Source of the DNA: Microvirga arvi
GTDB lineage: Bacteria > Pseudomonadota > Alphaproteobacteria > Rhizobiales > Beijerinckiaceae
NCBI RefSeq assembly: GCF_016892765.1
Contig: NZ_JAFEMD010000029.1
Location: forward strand, 1 to 64,000
Direction of reading: 5' to 3'
Length of the DNA: 64,000 bases
The notes beneath the pieces are model-generated. The model saw only the letters and a program-made list of their open reading frames with translations, had not been told where the DNA came from and made no database searches. Both the position numbers and the translations under genes were made by a program. Shown in pieces: positions 28,593 to 36,770 of this stretch. Position 1 is the first letter of the stretch, and each line of letters opens with the position of its first letter.

Positions 28593-29072
28593 CTAAGCCC
28601 GCACGACCATCATGCCCGTGAGCAGGTCGCGGATGAAGCGCCGGTCGTCGCGGACAAAGCCGACGAACACGTCGCAGGCCCAGAGCAGGAAGGTCGAGAT
28701 CGCGACGTAGAAGAACAGCGCATGCACGGCCGCCGACAGCGGGGATGGTCCGCGGCCGGTCTTCGGATCGATCACGCGCAGGCCCATGTATCGCATGCCC
28801 ACCGTCGCCTGGGAGGCGCCGCCGATGGTCACCGCATTGTAGACGATGAAGATCAGCGCCGTGAGCGGAAGCGCAAAGAACAGCCCCCAGCCCAGGCCGA
28901 GCGTGATGATGCCCAGGAAGAAGATGCCGATGGAGATCAGCACGACCCAGAGCGCGATCACGACCAGATCGATCAGGTAGGCCCAGAAGCGCCGGGAGAT
29001 GACGCCCTCCGTCACCCTGTCGACCTCATAGGACGGATAGCTCAGGGTCGGCGGGTAGGGTCGGTTGACCAT
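28593..29072 (-). CDS. RDD family membrane protein
   Basis: A 159-residue protein with RDD-domain features: Arg/Asp-containing first helix (SRRFWAYLIDLVVIALWVVL), two further hydrophobic helices, and the GMRYMGLRVID stretch. RDD proteins are small membrane proteins of poorly known function, some linked to ion exchange. ATG at 29072 follows GGAGA by 6 bases; the longer frame runs into ilvA. It begins 10 bases after the ilvA stop, so it is the last gene of a permease-ilvA-RDD operon. Confidence 0.85.
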   Translation of the reverse strand: MVNRPYPPTLSYPSYEVDRVTEGVISRRFWAYLIDLVVIALWVVLISIGIFFLGIITLGLGWGLFFALPLTALIFIVYNAVTIGGASQATVGMRYMGLRVIDPKTGRGPSPLSAAVHALFFYVAISTFLLWACDVFVGFVRDDRRFIRDLLTGMMVVRA

Positions 29073-29082
29073 CGTTGTCTCC

Positions 29083-30339
29083 TCAGAAGGTGGTCTCGGG
29101 CAGGCTGCGGGACACGATCCGCTTCGGAGCGAGCCCCTCGGCCGCCAGGGCCTCGAACACCTCCAATGTATGTTGTCTGTCGCGCGTTTCGATAGTGATG
29201 TCGATGGAAACGCCCTTGGCGGGCACGTCCAGGAACAGCCGGCCGTGCGAGACCTCGAGGATGTTGGCGCCGAGCTGGCCCAGCAGGCTCGCCACGCGCC
29301 CGAGCAGGCCCGGCCTGTCGTTGGAGGTGATGCGGAACGAGGTGATGCGGTCGTCCCGCTCAAGCTCGCGCACCATGACGGAGGCGAGAATGCGTGCGTC
29401 GATGTTGCCGCCGCAGAGCACGAGGCCGACCCGCTTGCCTTGGAAGCGCTCGGGCTGCGCCATCATGGCCGCCAGGCCCGCGGCGCCCGCGCCTTCGGCC
29501 ATGGTCCGCTGCAGGGTGGCATAGGCATTGACGGCACGCTCGATCAGAGGCTCCTCGACGGCGATGATGTCGGAGACGAGATCGCGCACGATGGGCAGGG
29601 GCAGCTGCCCGACCGTCTTGACCGCGATGCCCTCGGCGAGGGTCGCGCCGCCGATCGGCCGGTCCTCGCCCCGGATGGCGTTAGTAAAGGACGGGTAGAG
29701 CGCGGCCTCCACGCCGATGATCTCGATGGAGGGCTTCAGCGCCTTTGCGGCGACCGTGATGCCGGAAATCAGCCCGCCGCCGCCGATGGGCACGACGATC
29801 TGGTCGAGATCGGGCGCGTCGGCGAGCATCTCGATTCCGATGGTGCCCTGGCCGGCCATGACCTTCGGGTCGTCATAAGGGTGAACGAACACAAGGCTTT
29901 CGGCCTCGGCGATCTCGCGGGCGCGGGCGGCGGCTTCATAGAGCGTCTCGCCGAAGAGGATGACCTTAGCGCCGTAGGAGCGGGTGTTCTCCGCCTTCAC
30001 CAGGGGCGTTCCCTCGGGCATGACGATGGTCGCTGGGATGTTCAGCCGCCGCGCGTGGTAGGCGACCGCCTGGGCATGGTTGCCGGCCGACATGGCGATG
30101 ACGCCGCGCGAGCGCTCGTCAGGCTTCAGGCTCTCCAGCTTCGTCACAGCGCCGCGCTCCTTGAACGAGCCCGTGGGCTGCATGTTCTCGTGCTTGACGC
30201 AGACGGTGGCTCCGGTGAGCTGCGACAGGCGCGGGGCCGGAACGAGCGGGGTTCGCAGGACCTGGCCGCGAATCGTCTCCGCGGCGCGCTTCACGTCGTC
30301 GATGGTGATGGCGTAATCGGCCACTGTGTCCTCCGGCAT
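29083..30339 (-). CDS. ilvA: Threonine ammonia-lyase
   Basis: PLP enzyme converting threonine to 2-oxobutyrate and ammonia, the first step to isoleucine, or catabolic. The PLP lysine is Lys60 (PTGSFKERGA); the glycine-rich cofactor loop is VPIGGGGLISG. A single ACT domain follows (about 335-418; SFRITSNDRPGLLGRVASLL). The 418-residue single-ACT form is nearer to the TdcB-like or short IlvA type than to the two-ACT biosynthetic enzyme of E. coli. It starts 16 bases after the LivH-like permease gene, suggesting one transcript. Confidence 0.93.
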   Translation of the reverse strand: MPEDTVADYAITIDDVKRAAETIRGQVLRTPLVPAPRLSQLTGATVCVKHENMQPTGSFKERGAVTKLESLKPDERSRGVIAMSAGNHAQAVAYHARRLNIPATIVMPEGTPLVKAENTRSYGAKVILFGETLYEAAARAREIAEAESLVFVHPYDDPKVMAGQGTIGIEMLADAPDLDQIVVPIGGGGLISGITVAAKALKPSIEIIGVEAALYPSFTNAIRGEDRPIGGATLAEGIAVKTVGQLPLPIVRDLVSDIIAVEEPLIERAVNAYATLQRTMAEGAGAAGLAAMMAQPERFQGKRVGLVLCGGNIDARILASVMVRELERDDRITSFRITSNDRPGLLGRVASLLGQLGANILEVSHGRLFLDVPAKGVSIDITIETRDRQHTLEVFEALAAEGLAPKRIVSRSLPETTF

Positions 30340-30355
30340 TCTTAATTATACGCCC

Positions 30356-31714
30356 TTAAACGGGTCTTGGCGTTGGATCTTGGAAGCCCAGCAGGCCGCC
30401 GGGCCGGAAGATCAGGAATATGACGAGGGCTGCGTAGAGCGCCATGTCGCGCACCTCGATGGGGAGATACGCCGACCACAGGGTCTCGAACAATCCTACG
30501 GCAAAGCCTCCTAGCATTGCGCCGGGGATGGAGCCAATCCCGCCGATGATGGCGGCGATCAGCGCCTTGAGACCATACTGAAAGCCTCCGGCAAACCCGA
30601 GGCCCCCATATTGCGCGACGATCAGCATCCCCGAGAGGCCGGCCATGGCGCCGGCCAGCGCAAGGGTCTGGATGAGCAGGCGATGGCCATCGACGCCCAT
30701 GAGCGCTGCCGCCCTGGGGTCATCGGAATAGGCCCGCCAGGCCCGCCCGAAGCCGGTTGCCTGCACGAGCCACAGAAGGCTCAGGGCTGCAATCAGGCCG
30801 ATTCCAGCCGTGATCGCAGTGATCGGCGTCAGGCTGACGAGAAAATCCTGTGCACGAAGAAGAGGCCAGGCCTCCGACCAGATCGGCGGCAGCCAGACGG
30901 TCACGGGACTCTGCACGAGACGCAGGTATTCCATCAGGAACAGGGAGAGCCCCACCGTCGCGATGAGGCTGGGCTGCGGGCTCTCCGCCGTGATACGGCC
31001 TATGGTGAAATAGCCGCCGACCGCGCTGTGAATGGCACCTGCAAAAAGAGAGGCGGCCAGGCCGGCCGCGAGGCCGAGCACGGGCGCGCTGATGCCGGAG
31101 GCCAGGACGATCGAGGCTCCGGCAATCGTTGCCGCCGAGCCGATGGCCGCAAGCTCCCCGAAAGCCAGATTGATTCTCCCGCTGAGGCCGAAGACCAGGG
31201 CGAAGGCCACCGAGAGGAGTGCGTAAATGGCGGTCCTCGGCATACTCACCAGGACCTGCTGCAGCCAGTAGGCCGCTGCCATCGGGATCTCCGCCACATC
31301 GGCATCGGCCCGGCTGCCGGGATCGCCGGCCGCTCCCTCCGGCGTATCGAGATAGTAGCGCTTGAGCATAAAGAGGCTGGCGCCGGAGAGCGGACCCTCC
31401 TCGGTGCCGAGGCCCGTCAGCTCCGCCTTGTTGGGGGAGAGACCCTCCGCCGCGAACTGGCAGACGGCGAACCGCTGGAGCACGGGTCGATCCGGATACT
31501 GCGCGACGTAATCGATGCGCAGGCTTCGCGCGACGGGACCCTCCCGCACCCGCTCGACGGTGATGACCGCGCCGGGGTTGAGAGCGGGCAGGGCCAGGCG
31601 GCAGACCCGCGCCTGCTCCGCATCGATGGAAATGCCGCAGGCGGCCAATAGACCGAGGCCCAGCACGAGAGATGCGAACCGGGCGACACTCAGACACCGG
31701 CCCGTGAAAGACAT
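30356..31714 (-). CDS. LivH-type ABC permease with lipoprotein-like N-terminal domain
   Basis: A 452-residue protein. Residues about 160-452 are a branched-chain amino acid (LivH) permease: eight or so hydrophobic segments, INLAFGELAAIGS near the start and GIGSIPGAMLGGFAVGLFE near the end. Before it is a signal-like segment with a lipobox (LGLLAACG, Cys26) and a periplasmic-looking domain (about 27-150) with two more cysteines. ATG at 31714 is chosen because the upstream frame translates only the adjacent repeat. No LivM, LivF, LivG or binding protein is in the window. It heads an operon with ilvA and the RDD gene. Substrate is inferred from family. Confidence 0.8.
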   Translation of the reverse strand: MSFTGRCLSVARFASLVLGLGLLAACGISIDAEQARVCRLALPALNPGAVITVERVREGPVARSLRIDYVAQYPDRPVLQRFAVCQFAAEGLSPNKAELTGLGTEEGPLSGASLFMLKRYYLDTPEGAAGDPGSRADADVAEIPMAAAYWLQQVLVSMPRTAIYALLSVAFALVFGLSGRINLAFGELAAIGSAATIAGASIVLASGISAPVLGLAAGLAASLFAGAIHSAVGGYFTIGRITAESPQPSLIATVGLSLFLMEYLRLVQSPVTVWLPPIWSEAWPLLRAQDFLVSLTPITAITAGIGLIAALSLLWLVQATGFGRAWRAYSDDPRAAALMGVDGHRLLIQTLALAGAMAGLSGMLIVAQYGGLGFAGGFQYGLKALIAAIIGGIGSIPGAMLGGFAVGLFETLWSAYLPIEVRDMALYAALVIFLIFRPGGLLGFQDPTPRPV

Positions 31715-31724
31715 GCGCTGTTTT

Positions 31725-31954
31725 TCCCCTCCCCCTTGCGGGGAGGGGCAGGGGTGGTTCGACCGGGTGAGACCTTCCGTCATGGCCGGGCTTGTCCCGG
31801 CCATCCCGATCATGTGAAGCGTTGCGCTCTTAGAATCGAGATCACCGGCACGGGGCCGGTGATGACGGGGTAGGGAGCATTGCCGGGGCTCATCAGGCAC
31901 AACGCTCCGACTTTGCGACCCCCACCCTTCATCCCTCCCCGCAAGGGGGAGGGA
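31725..31954. repeat. Composite nested repeat, copy 2 (C-A-C')
   Basis: Same layout and direction as 28331-28566: C element (31725-31765), A unit (31779-31867), inverted C (about 31914-31954). It fills most of the 325-base gene-free stretch between hemB and the permease, and its left edge supplies the purine-rich sequence just upstream of the permease start. Confidence 0.88.
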
Positions 31955-32039
31955 AACACGTGCGGCTCCCTTTGTGAGCCAGCCTCTAGAGAGCCTTGAA
32001 CCTGACACGCAGCGGAGCCTTGGCTGTTTTTGCCGGCAA

Positions 32040-33083
32040 TCAGCCCTGGCTTTTCAGCTTCTCGGCGACCCGGGGGGCGAAATAGGTGAGGATGCCGTCC
32101 GCGCCAGCACGCTTGAAGGCCAGGAGGCTCTCCATCATCGCCCGTTCTCCGTCGATCCAGCCGTTCGCGGCCGCGGCCTGGATCATGGCATACTCGCCGG
32201 AGACTTGGTAGGCGAAGGTCGGGACCGCGAAGGTGTCCTTCGCCCGGCGCACGATGTCGAGATAGGGCAGGCCGGGCTTGACCATGATCATGTCCGCGCC
32301 TTCCTCAAGGTCGAGGGCGACCTCGCGCATGGCCTCGTCGGAATTCGCCGGGTCCATCTGGTAGGTGCGCTTGTCGCCGACGAGGCAGGCGCTGGTGCCG
32401 ATGGCGTCGCGGAACGGACCGTAGAAGGCGGAAGCGTATTTGGCCGCATAGGCCATGATCTGCACGTCCTGGAACCCGGCCTCGTCGAGGCCTGCGCGGA
32501 TCGCGGCGACGCGCCCGTCCATCATGTCGGACGGCGCGATGATGTCGGTCCCGGCCTCGGCCTGCAGCACGGCCTGGCGCACCAGCAGGGCCACGGTCTC
32601 GTCGTTGAGGATGCGCTCGCCGTCCATCACGCCGTCATGGCCGTGGCTGGTATAGGGATCGAGGGCGACGTCGCAGATGATGCCGATGTCCGGCACCGCC
32701 TGCTTGATCTCGCGCACCGCGCGGCAGACGAGATTGCGGCTGTTCAGCGACTCGGATCCTGTCGGATCGCGCAAGGATGGGTCCGTATAGGGAAAGAGCG
32801 CGATGGCCGGGATGTTGAGGGCGGCGGCCCGCTCGGCCTCGCGCACGGCCTCGGCGATCGTCAGCCTCTCCACGCCAGGCATCGACGTCACCGGCGTGCG
32901 GCCGCTCGCGCCCTCGACGATGAAGATCGGCCAGATCAGGTCGTTTGCCGTCAGCACGTTCTCGCGCACCAGCCGCCGCGCCCACTCGGCCTTGCGGTTG
33001 CGGCGCGGGCGGTGGGACAGGCTCAAGGAGGAAGAAACGGCTTCCTCTGAAGCGGGGCGGCGGAACGGCGACAGCTTTGACAT
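32040..33083 (-). CDS. hemB: Porphobilinogen synthase (delta-aminolevulinic acid dehydratase)
   Basis: Joins two 5-aminolevulinate molecules to porphobilinogen in heme synthesis. The 347-residue protein has both active-site lysines, Lys215 (MAYAAKYASAFYGPFR) and Lys269 (MVKPGLPYLD). The metal-site region at 137-151 reads CDVALDPYTSHGHDG, where the three zinc cysteines of the E. coli type are Ala140, Asp142 and Asp150, so this is the aspartate-rich, Mg-dependent form known from Bradyrhizobium and Pseudomonas. ATG at 33083 is chosen; the frame runs further upstream without similarity. Confidence 0.96.
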   Translation of the reverse strand: MSKLSPFRRPASEEAVSSSLSLSHRPRRNRKAEWARRLVRENVLTANDLIWPIFIVEGASGRTPVTSMPGVERLTIAEAVREAERAAALNIPAIALFPYTDPSLRDPTGSESLNSRNLVCRAVREIKQAVPDIGIICDVALDPYTSHGHDGVMDGERILNDETVALLVRQAVLQAEAGTDIIAPSDMMDGRVAAIRAGLDEAGFQDVQIMAYAAKYASAFYGPFRDAIGTSACLVGDKRTYQMDPANSDEAMREVALDLEEGADMIMVKPGLPYLDIVRRAKDTFAVPTFAYQVSGEYAMIQAAAANGWIDGERAMMESLLAFKRAGADGILTYFAPRVAEKLKSQG

Positions 33084-33271
33084 GATCCTCTTCCCAGTGC
33101 CGGCTTCGATGCGCCGGCGGATCCTCAGAGGGTTAGCACATTTAAATAGCTCTAAAAAAGGGTTCGCGGTCGCAGTTCGGCCGGATCCGTGGAAGATTGC
33201 CTCAACCCTGCCCTGCATTGACGGCAGGCCCCCGCCTCGTGTTAAGCCGCCGTGAAGCGAAGGAGTGTGCC

Positions 33272-34324
33272 ATGGACGAGAGCGTCGACATCGTCTGCGA
33301 GAAGCGGGGGGAGGCCGGTCTCATCACGCTCGATCGCCCCAGGGCGCTCAATGCCCTCAACCTCGCCATGGTCCGCGAGATGCGCCGGGCGCTCGATTCC
33401 TGGGAAAACGATCCGGCCGTGACGCGGATCGTCGTCCAGGGCGCCGGCGAGAAGGCCTTCTGCGCCGGCGGCGACATCCGGCAGCTCACCGAGGACCTGA
33501 AGGCCGGCAGGCGCGAGGAGGCGCTCGCCTTCTGGCGCGAGGAATACCAGCTCAACATCCGCATCAAGCGCTACCCCAAGCCCTATATCTCCCTCATCGA
33601 CGGGATCGTCATGGGCGGCGGGGTCGGTGTGTCCCTGCACGGCTCGCACCGGGTGGCGGGCGAGCGCTACCTCTTCGCCATGCCGGAGGTCGGCATCGGC
33701 TTCTTCCCCGACGTGGGCGCGACCTATGCCCTGCCGCGCCTGCCCGGCGAGACCGGCATGTATCTGGCCCTCACCGGCGAGCGGGTGAAGCGGGCCGACG
33801 CGGTCATGCTGGGCCTCGCGACCCACGCGGTGGCGAGCGGGAGCATTCCGGGCTTGCGCGAGGCGCTGATCGCCGGCGAGCCGGTGGAGGAGGCCCTGAG
33901 CCGGGCCGCAGTCGATCCAGGGCCCGCGCCGCTGGAGGCCCATCGGGCGGTGATCGATTCCTGCTTTTCGGCTGAGAGCGTCGCCGCCATCCTGCAGCGC
34001 CTTGAGAGCGCTGCCGGACAAGGCTCTGAATTCGCGGCCAAAACCGCCGCGGGCATGCGCACCAAGTCGCCGACCAGCATGAACCTCGCCTTCGAGCAGG
34101 TGCGCCGGGGCGCCTCCCTCGATTTCGAGGAGGCCATGAAGGTCGAGTTCCGAATCGTCTCCCGGATCGGCGACGGTCACGACTTCTACGAGGGCGTGCG
34201 GGCCGTCATCATCGACAAGGACAACCGGCCCCGCTGGCAGCCCGACACCCTGGAGGCCTTGGACCCGGCCGTCATCGAGCGCCACTTCGCCGGACTGGGC
34301 GCCCGTGAACTGGAGACCGCGTAA
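33272..34324 (+). CDS. 3-hydroxyisobutyryl-CoA hydrolase family protein (enoyl-CoA hydratase fold)
   Basis: Crotonase-fold protein of 350 residues. GEKAFCAGGDIRQL forms part of the oxyanion hole and IVMGGGVGVSLHGSHRVAGE with FAMPEVGIGFFPDVGATY are the marks of 3-hydroxyisobutyryl-CoA hydrolases (HIBCH/ECH_2), which act in valine breakdown. AAGGAG lies 7 bases before the ATG at 33272. The stop overlaps the next start by one base (TAATG), so the next membrane protein is coupled. Activity on 3-hydroxyisobutyryl-CoA is inferred from family. Confidence 0.88.
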   Translation: MDESVDIVCEKRGEAGLITLDRPRALNALNLAMVREMRRALDSWENDPAVTRIVVQGAGEKAFCAGGDIRQLTEDLKAGRREEALAFWREEYQLNIRIKRYPKPYISLIDGIVMGGGVGVSLHGSHRVAGERYLFAMPEVGIGFFPDVGATYALPRLPGETGMYLALTGERVKRADAVMLGLATHAVASGSIPGLREALIAGEPVEEALSRAAVDPGPAPLEAHRAVIDSCFSAESVAAILQRLESAAGQGSEFAAKTAAGMRTKSPTSMNLAFEQVRRGASLDFEEAMKVEFRIVSRIGDGHDFYEGVRAVIIDKDNRPRWQPDTLEALDPAVIERHFAGLGARELETA

Positions 34325-34785
34325 TGCCCCGTAACGGCAGCCAGGGGCCGTCCACCCACGCGGCGCGCGAATACCTGTCCGACCGGATCGAGGAGCGTCC
34401 CGCCGCTCACGGCTCCCTGCGCTGGAGCTTCGTTCTCACGGGGTTCATGCGCATCCTGGCGATCGTATGGATCATGAAGGGCTTGAGCGCCTGGGCCGTG
34501 ATCCTCGGCATCTGGACCCCCATCGGCCAGTTCGAGGCGCGCTCCATGGGTTATCAGGCCACGATCATCTACTTCGCCCTGATCGACCTGATCGCCGCCG
34601 TCGGCCTCTGGATGGCCAGCACCTGGGGTGGGGTCATGTGGCTTCTCGCCATCATGAGCCACCTGATCCTGGCGGCCTTTTTCCCAGGAATCGTCTCCAG
34701 CGGCCTTTTGACCTTGGCGTTCTTCCTCACGCTCATGACCATCTATCTCGCCATGTCCTGGCTGGCCGTCCGCGAAACCCACTAA
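34324..34785 (+). CDS. Small membrane protein (DUF6163-like)
   Basis: A 153-residue protein with four hydrophobic segments near 42-62, 78-97, 104-122 and 125-145 and a charged N-terminus (SDRIEERPAAHGSLRW). Its size and layout match DUF6163 proteins found in Hyphomicrobiales; this assignment is from memory of the family and is only moderately sure. It begins at the stop of the HIBCH-family gene (TAATG). No function can be given. The 275 bases that follow contain no recognisable gene or site. Confidence 0.75.
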   Translation: MPRNGSQGPSTHAAREYLSDRIEERPAAHGSLRWSFVLTGFMRILAIVWIMKGLSAWAVILGIWTPIGQFEARSMGYQATIIYFALIDLIAAVGLWMASTWGGVMWLLAIMSHLILAAFFPGIVSSGLLTLAFFLTLMTIYLAMSWLAVRETH

Positions 34786-35060
34786 CCAGGCGGCACGGGC
34801 GGCCATGCGAACGGCCAAGCTCCTCACGCAGAAGTGTATCCTCAGCACAACAGATCAAGGCTACATCGGCCCTCAGGAGCGGTTCTGAAGCCCGAGGGGC
34901 GGCCGGTCGGCCGCTTTGCCATAAAACGGCCCCGATGTTCCTCGCTTTCGATACCGTTCTTTAATCCTATCCCGGCACTTATCGCTGGGAGAGGGAGTGA
35001 GCCGGGCGTCCGTCCGCCGCTCCTGCCACGACCACTTCTAACCGGGAAGAGCCTGCGCTC

Positions 35061-36329
35061 ATGTTGTCTCGCCGTAACCTCCTGACTGGATCGCTCGCCC
35101 TGATCTTCACGCCTGCCACCGGAGCTCTGGCCCAACAGTTCGCTCAGAGCCAGGCCGAGTGGTCGCAGAACTATGAGGCGGTGTCCCGCACCCGCGTGCA
35201 GCGGACCTCGACCCCGATGGTCTCCGCCGAGTCACTCGCCGCCACCGAGCAGATGATCGAGTACTACCGCAACATCGCCGCCCGCGGCGGCTGGCAGCCC
35301 GTCCAGGGCGTCCAGGGCCTGCGCGTCGGCTCGAAGAGCCCGGCCGTGGTCACCTTGCGCCAGCGCCTCATCATCACGGGCGACCTCGACCCGGCCGCCG
35401 GCGAATCGCCGATCTACGATTCCTACGTTGAGGCCGGCGTGCGCCGCTTCCAGGCGCGCCACGGCATCAGCTCCACCGGCACTGTGACGGCACCCACGGT
35501 GGCTGCCATGAACGTGCCAGTCGAGATGCGCATCCGGCAGCTCGAGATCAACGTGGGCCGCCTGCGTACGCTCGCCAGCGGCCTGACCAACAAGTACATC
35601 GTCGCCAACATCCCGGCCGCTCTCGTGGAGACGGTGGAAGGCGGCACGGTGCATACCCGCCACGCCGCCGGCGTCGGCAAGATCGACCGTCAGTCGCCCC
35701 TGCTGAACTCGAAGGTGGTCGAGGTCAACTTCAACCCGTTCTGGACGGCTCCGGCCTCGGTGGTCAAAAAAGACCTGATCCCGAAGATGCAGAAGGAGCC
35801 GAACTACCTGAGCGAGAACAAGATCCGCATCTTCAATGCGGCCGGCCAGGAGGTTCCTTCCAGCCAGATCAACTGGTTCTCGGACGAGGCGACCCGCTAC
35901 CGTTTCCGTCAGGATCCGGGCGGCGACCTGAACTCCATGGGGTTTGTCCGCATCAACATCCCGAACCCGCACGGCGTCTACATGCACGACACGCCGTCCA
36001 AGGGCATTTTCGGCGACGATTTCCGCTTCGTCTCCTCGGGCTGCATCCGCATTCAGAACGTGCGCGACTACATCGAGTGGCTCCTGAAGGACACCCCCGG
36101 CTGGACCCGCGAGCAGATCGACGCGACCTTCAAGTCCGGCGAGCGTATCGACGCCCGCCTGGCTCAAGCCGTTCCGATCCACTGGGTCTACGTTACCGCC
36201 TGGGCGACCCCGGACGGCCTCGTGCAGTTCCGCGACGACATCTACAACAAGGACGGCCTCGGCAACGCCATCCCGGTGGCAAGCCGCACCCCGACCGAGC
36301 CGGACCAGGAGATGTTCCTGCAGAACTGA
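35061..36329 (+). CDS. L,D-transpeptidase with peptidoglycan-binding domain, Tat-exported
   Basis: A 422-residue envelope enzyme that would form 3-3 cross-links or attach proteins to peptidoglycan. The N-terminus is a twin-arginine signal (SRRNLLTGSLALIF, cleavage near AQ25). A peptidoglycan-binding helical domain lies at about 95-150 (VGSKSPAVVTLRQRL, GVRRFQARHGI), then the YkuD catalytic domain with His309 (GVYMHDTPSKGIF) and Cys328 (VSSGCIRI). Architecture resembles YcbB/LdtD. The gene is monocistronic, with repeats downstream. Confidence 0.92.
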   Translation: MLSRRNLLTGSLALIFTPATGALAQQFAQSQAEWSQNYEAVSRTRVQRTSTPMVSAESLAATEQMIEYYRNIAARGGWQPVQGVQGLRVGSKSPAVVTLRQRLIITGDLDPAAGESPIYDSYVEAGVRRFQARHGISSTGTVTAPTVAAMNVPVEMRIRQLEINVGRLRTLASGLTNKYIVANIPAALVETVEGGTVHTRHAAGVGKIDRQSPLLNSKVVEVNFNPFWTAPASVVKKDLIPKMQKEPNYLSENKIRIFNAAGQEVPSSQINWFSDEATRYRFRQDPGGDLNSMGFVRINIPNPHGVYMHDTPSKGIFGDDFRFVSSGCIRIQNVRDYIEWLLKDTPGWTREQIDATFKSGERIDARLAQAVPIHWVYVTAWATPDGLVQFRDDIYNKDGLGNAIPVASRTPTEPDQEMFLQN

Positions 36330-36358
36330 GGTTTCTTCAAACCTGTCTCAAACTCCAC

Positions 36359-36603
36359 GTCATCACCGGCCTTGTGCCGGTGATCTCGCTTCTGAGAGGC
36401 GCGGCGCTTTTCCGATCGGGATGGCCGGGACTGGCCCGGCCATGACACGAGGAGTGTTCCGCACATTGTCATTCCGGGGCCGCGCAGCGGAGCCCGGAAT
36501 CCATAATCGCTAACGGTGCAGAAAGGCGTGTGACGCCAAGAGCTTCTTTCTGAGCTGTGGTGTTTATGGATTCCGGGCTCGCCTTTGGCGCCCCGGAATG
36601 ACG
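36359..36603. repeat. A-type and B-type repeats between the L,D-transpeptidase gene and glyA
   Basis: The A unit (36359-36446) carries ATCACCGGC-CTTGT-GCCGGTGAT and ATGGCCGGG-ACTGG-CCCGGCCAT. The B unit (36467-36603) is the cleanest copy in the window: TGTCATTCCGGGGC ... CCCGGAATCCATAA against TTATGGATTCCGGG ... CCCCGGAATGACG. They occupy most of the 441-base gap 36330-36770, whose last 160 bases should hold the glyA promoter and leader, with no riboswitch seen. Confidence 0.87.
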
Positions 36604-36770
36604 CTGGAATAGGTCCCCGCCCGCCCTCCGGCGGGCTGTTGCATTTCCAAAGCAGCGTGGGAATGTCCTGTGAGCGGGTTGGCGCGGCGAAGCCTGCCAT
36701 GATAAAGGCCTGGGCAACCAGGATCGAGCAGCCCGTGTCCAGCCGGGCTCACAGGAAGGCGAGGGTACCC

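Noticed and set aside
30356-32008. Longer permease start at 32008 giving 550 residues
   Set aside because: The extra residues (such as MAGTSPAMTEGL) are translated repeat DNA, the same false peptide that appears at other A-type repeats.
36585-36770. N-terminal extension of GlyA from the repeat region
   Set aside because: The conserved SHMT N-terminus starts just after ATG 36771 with a ribosome binding site.
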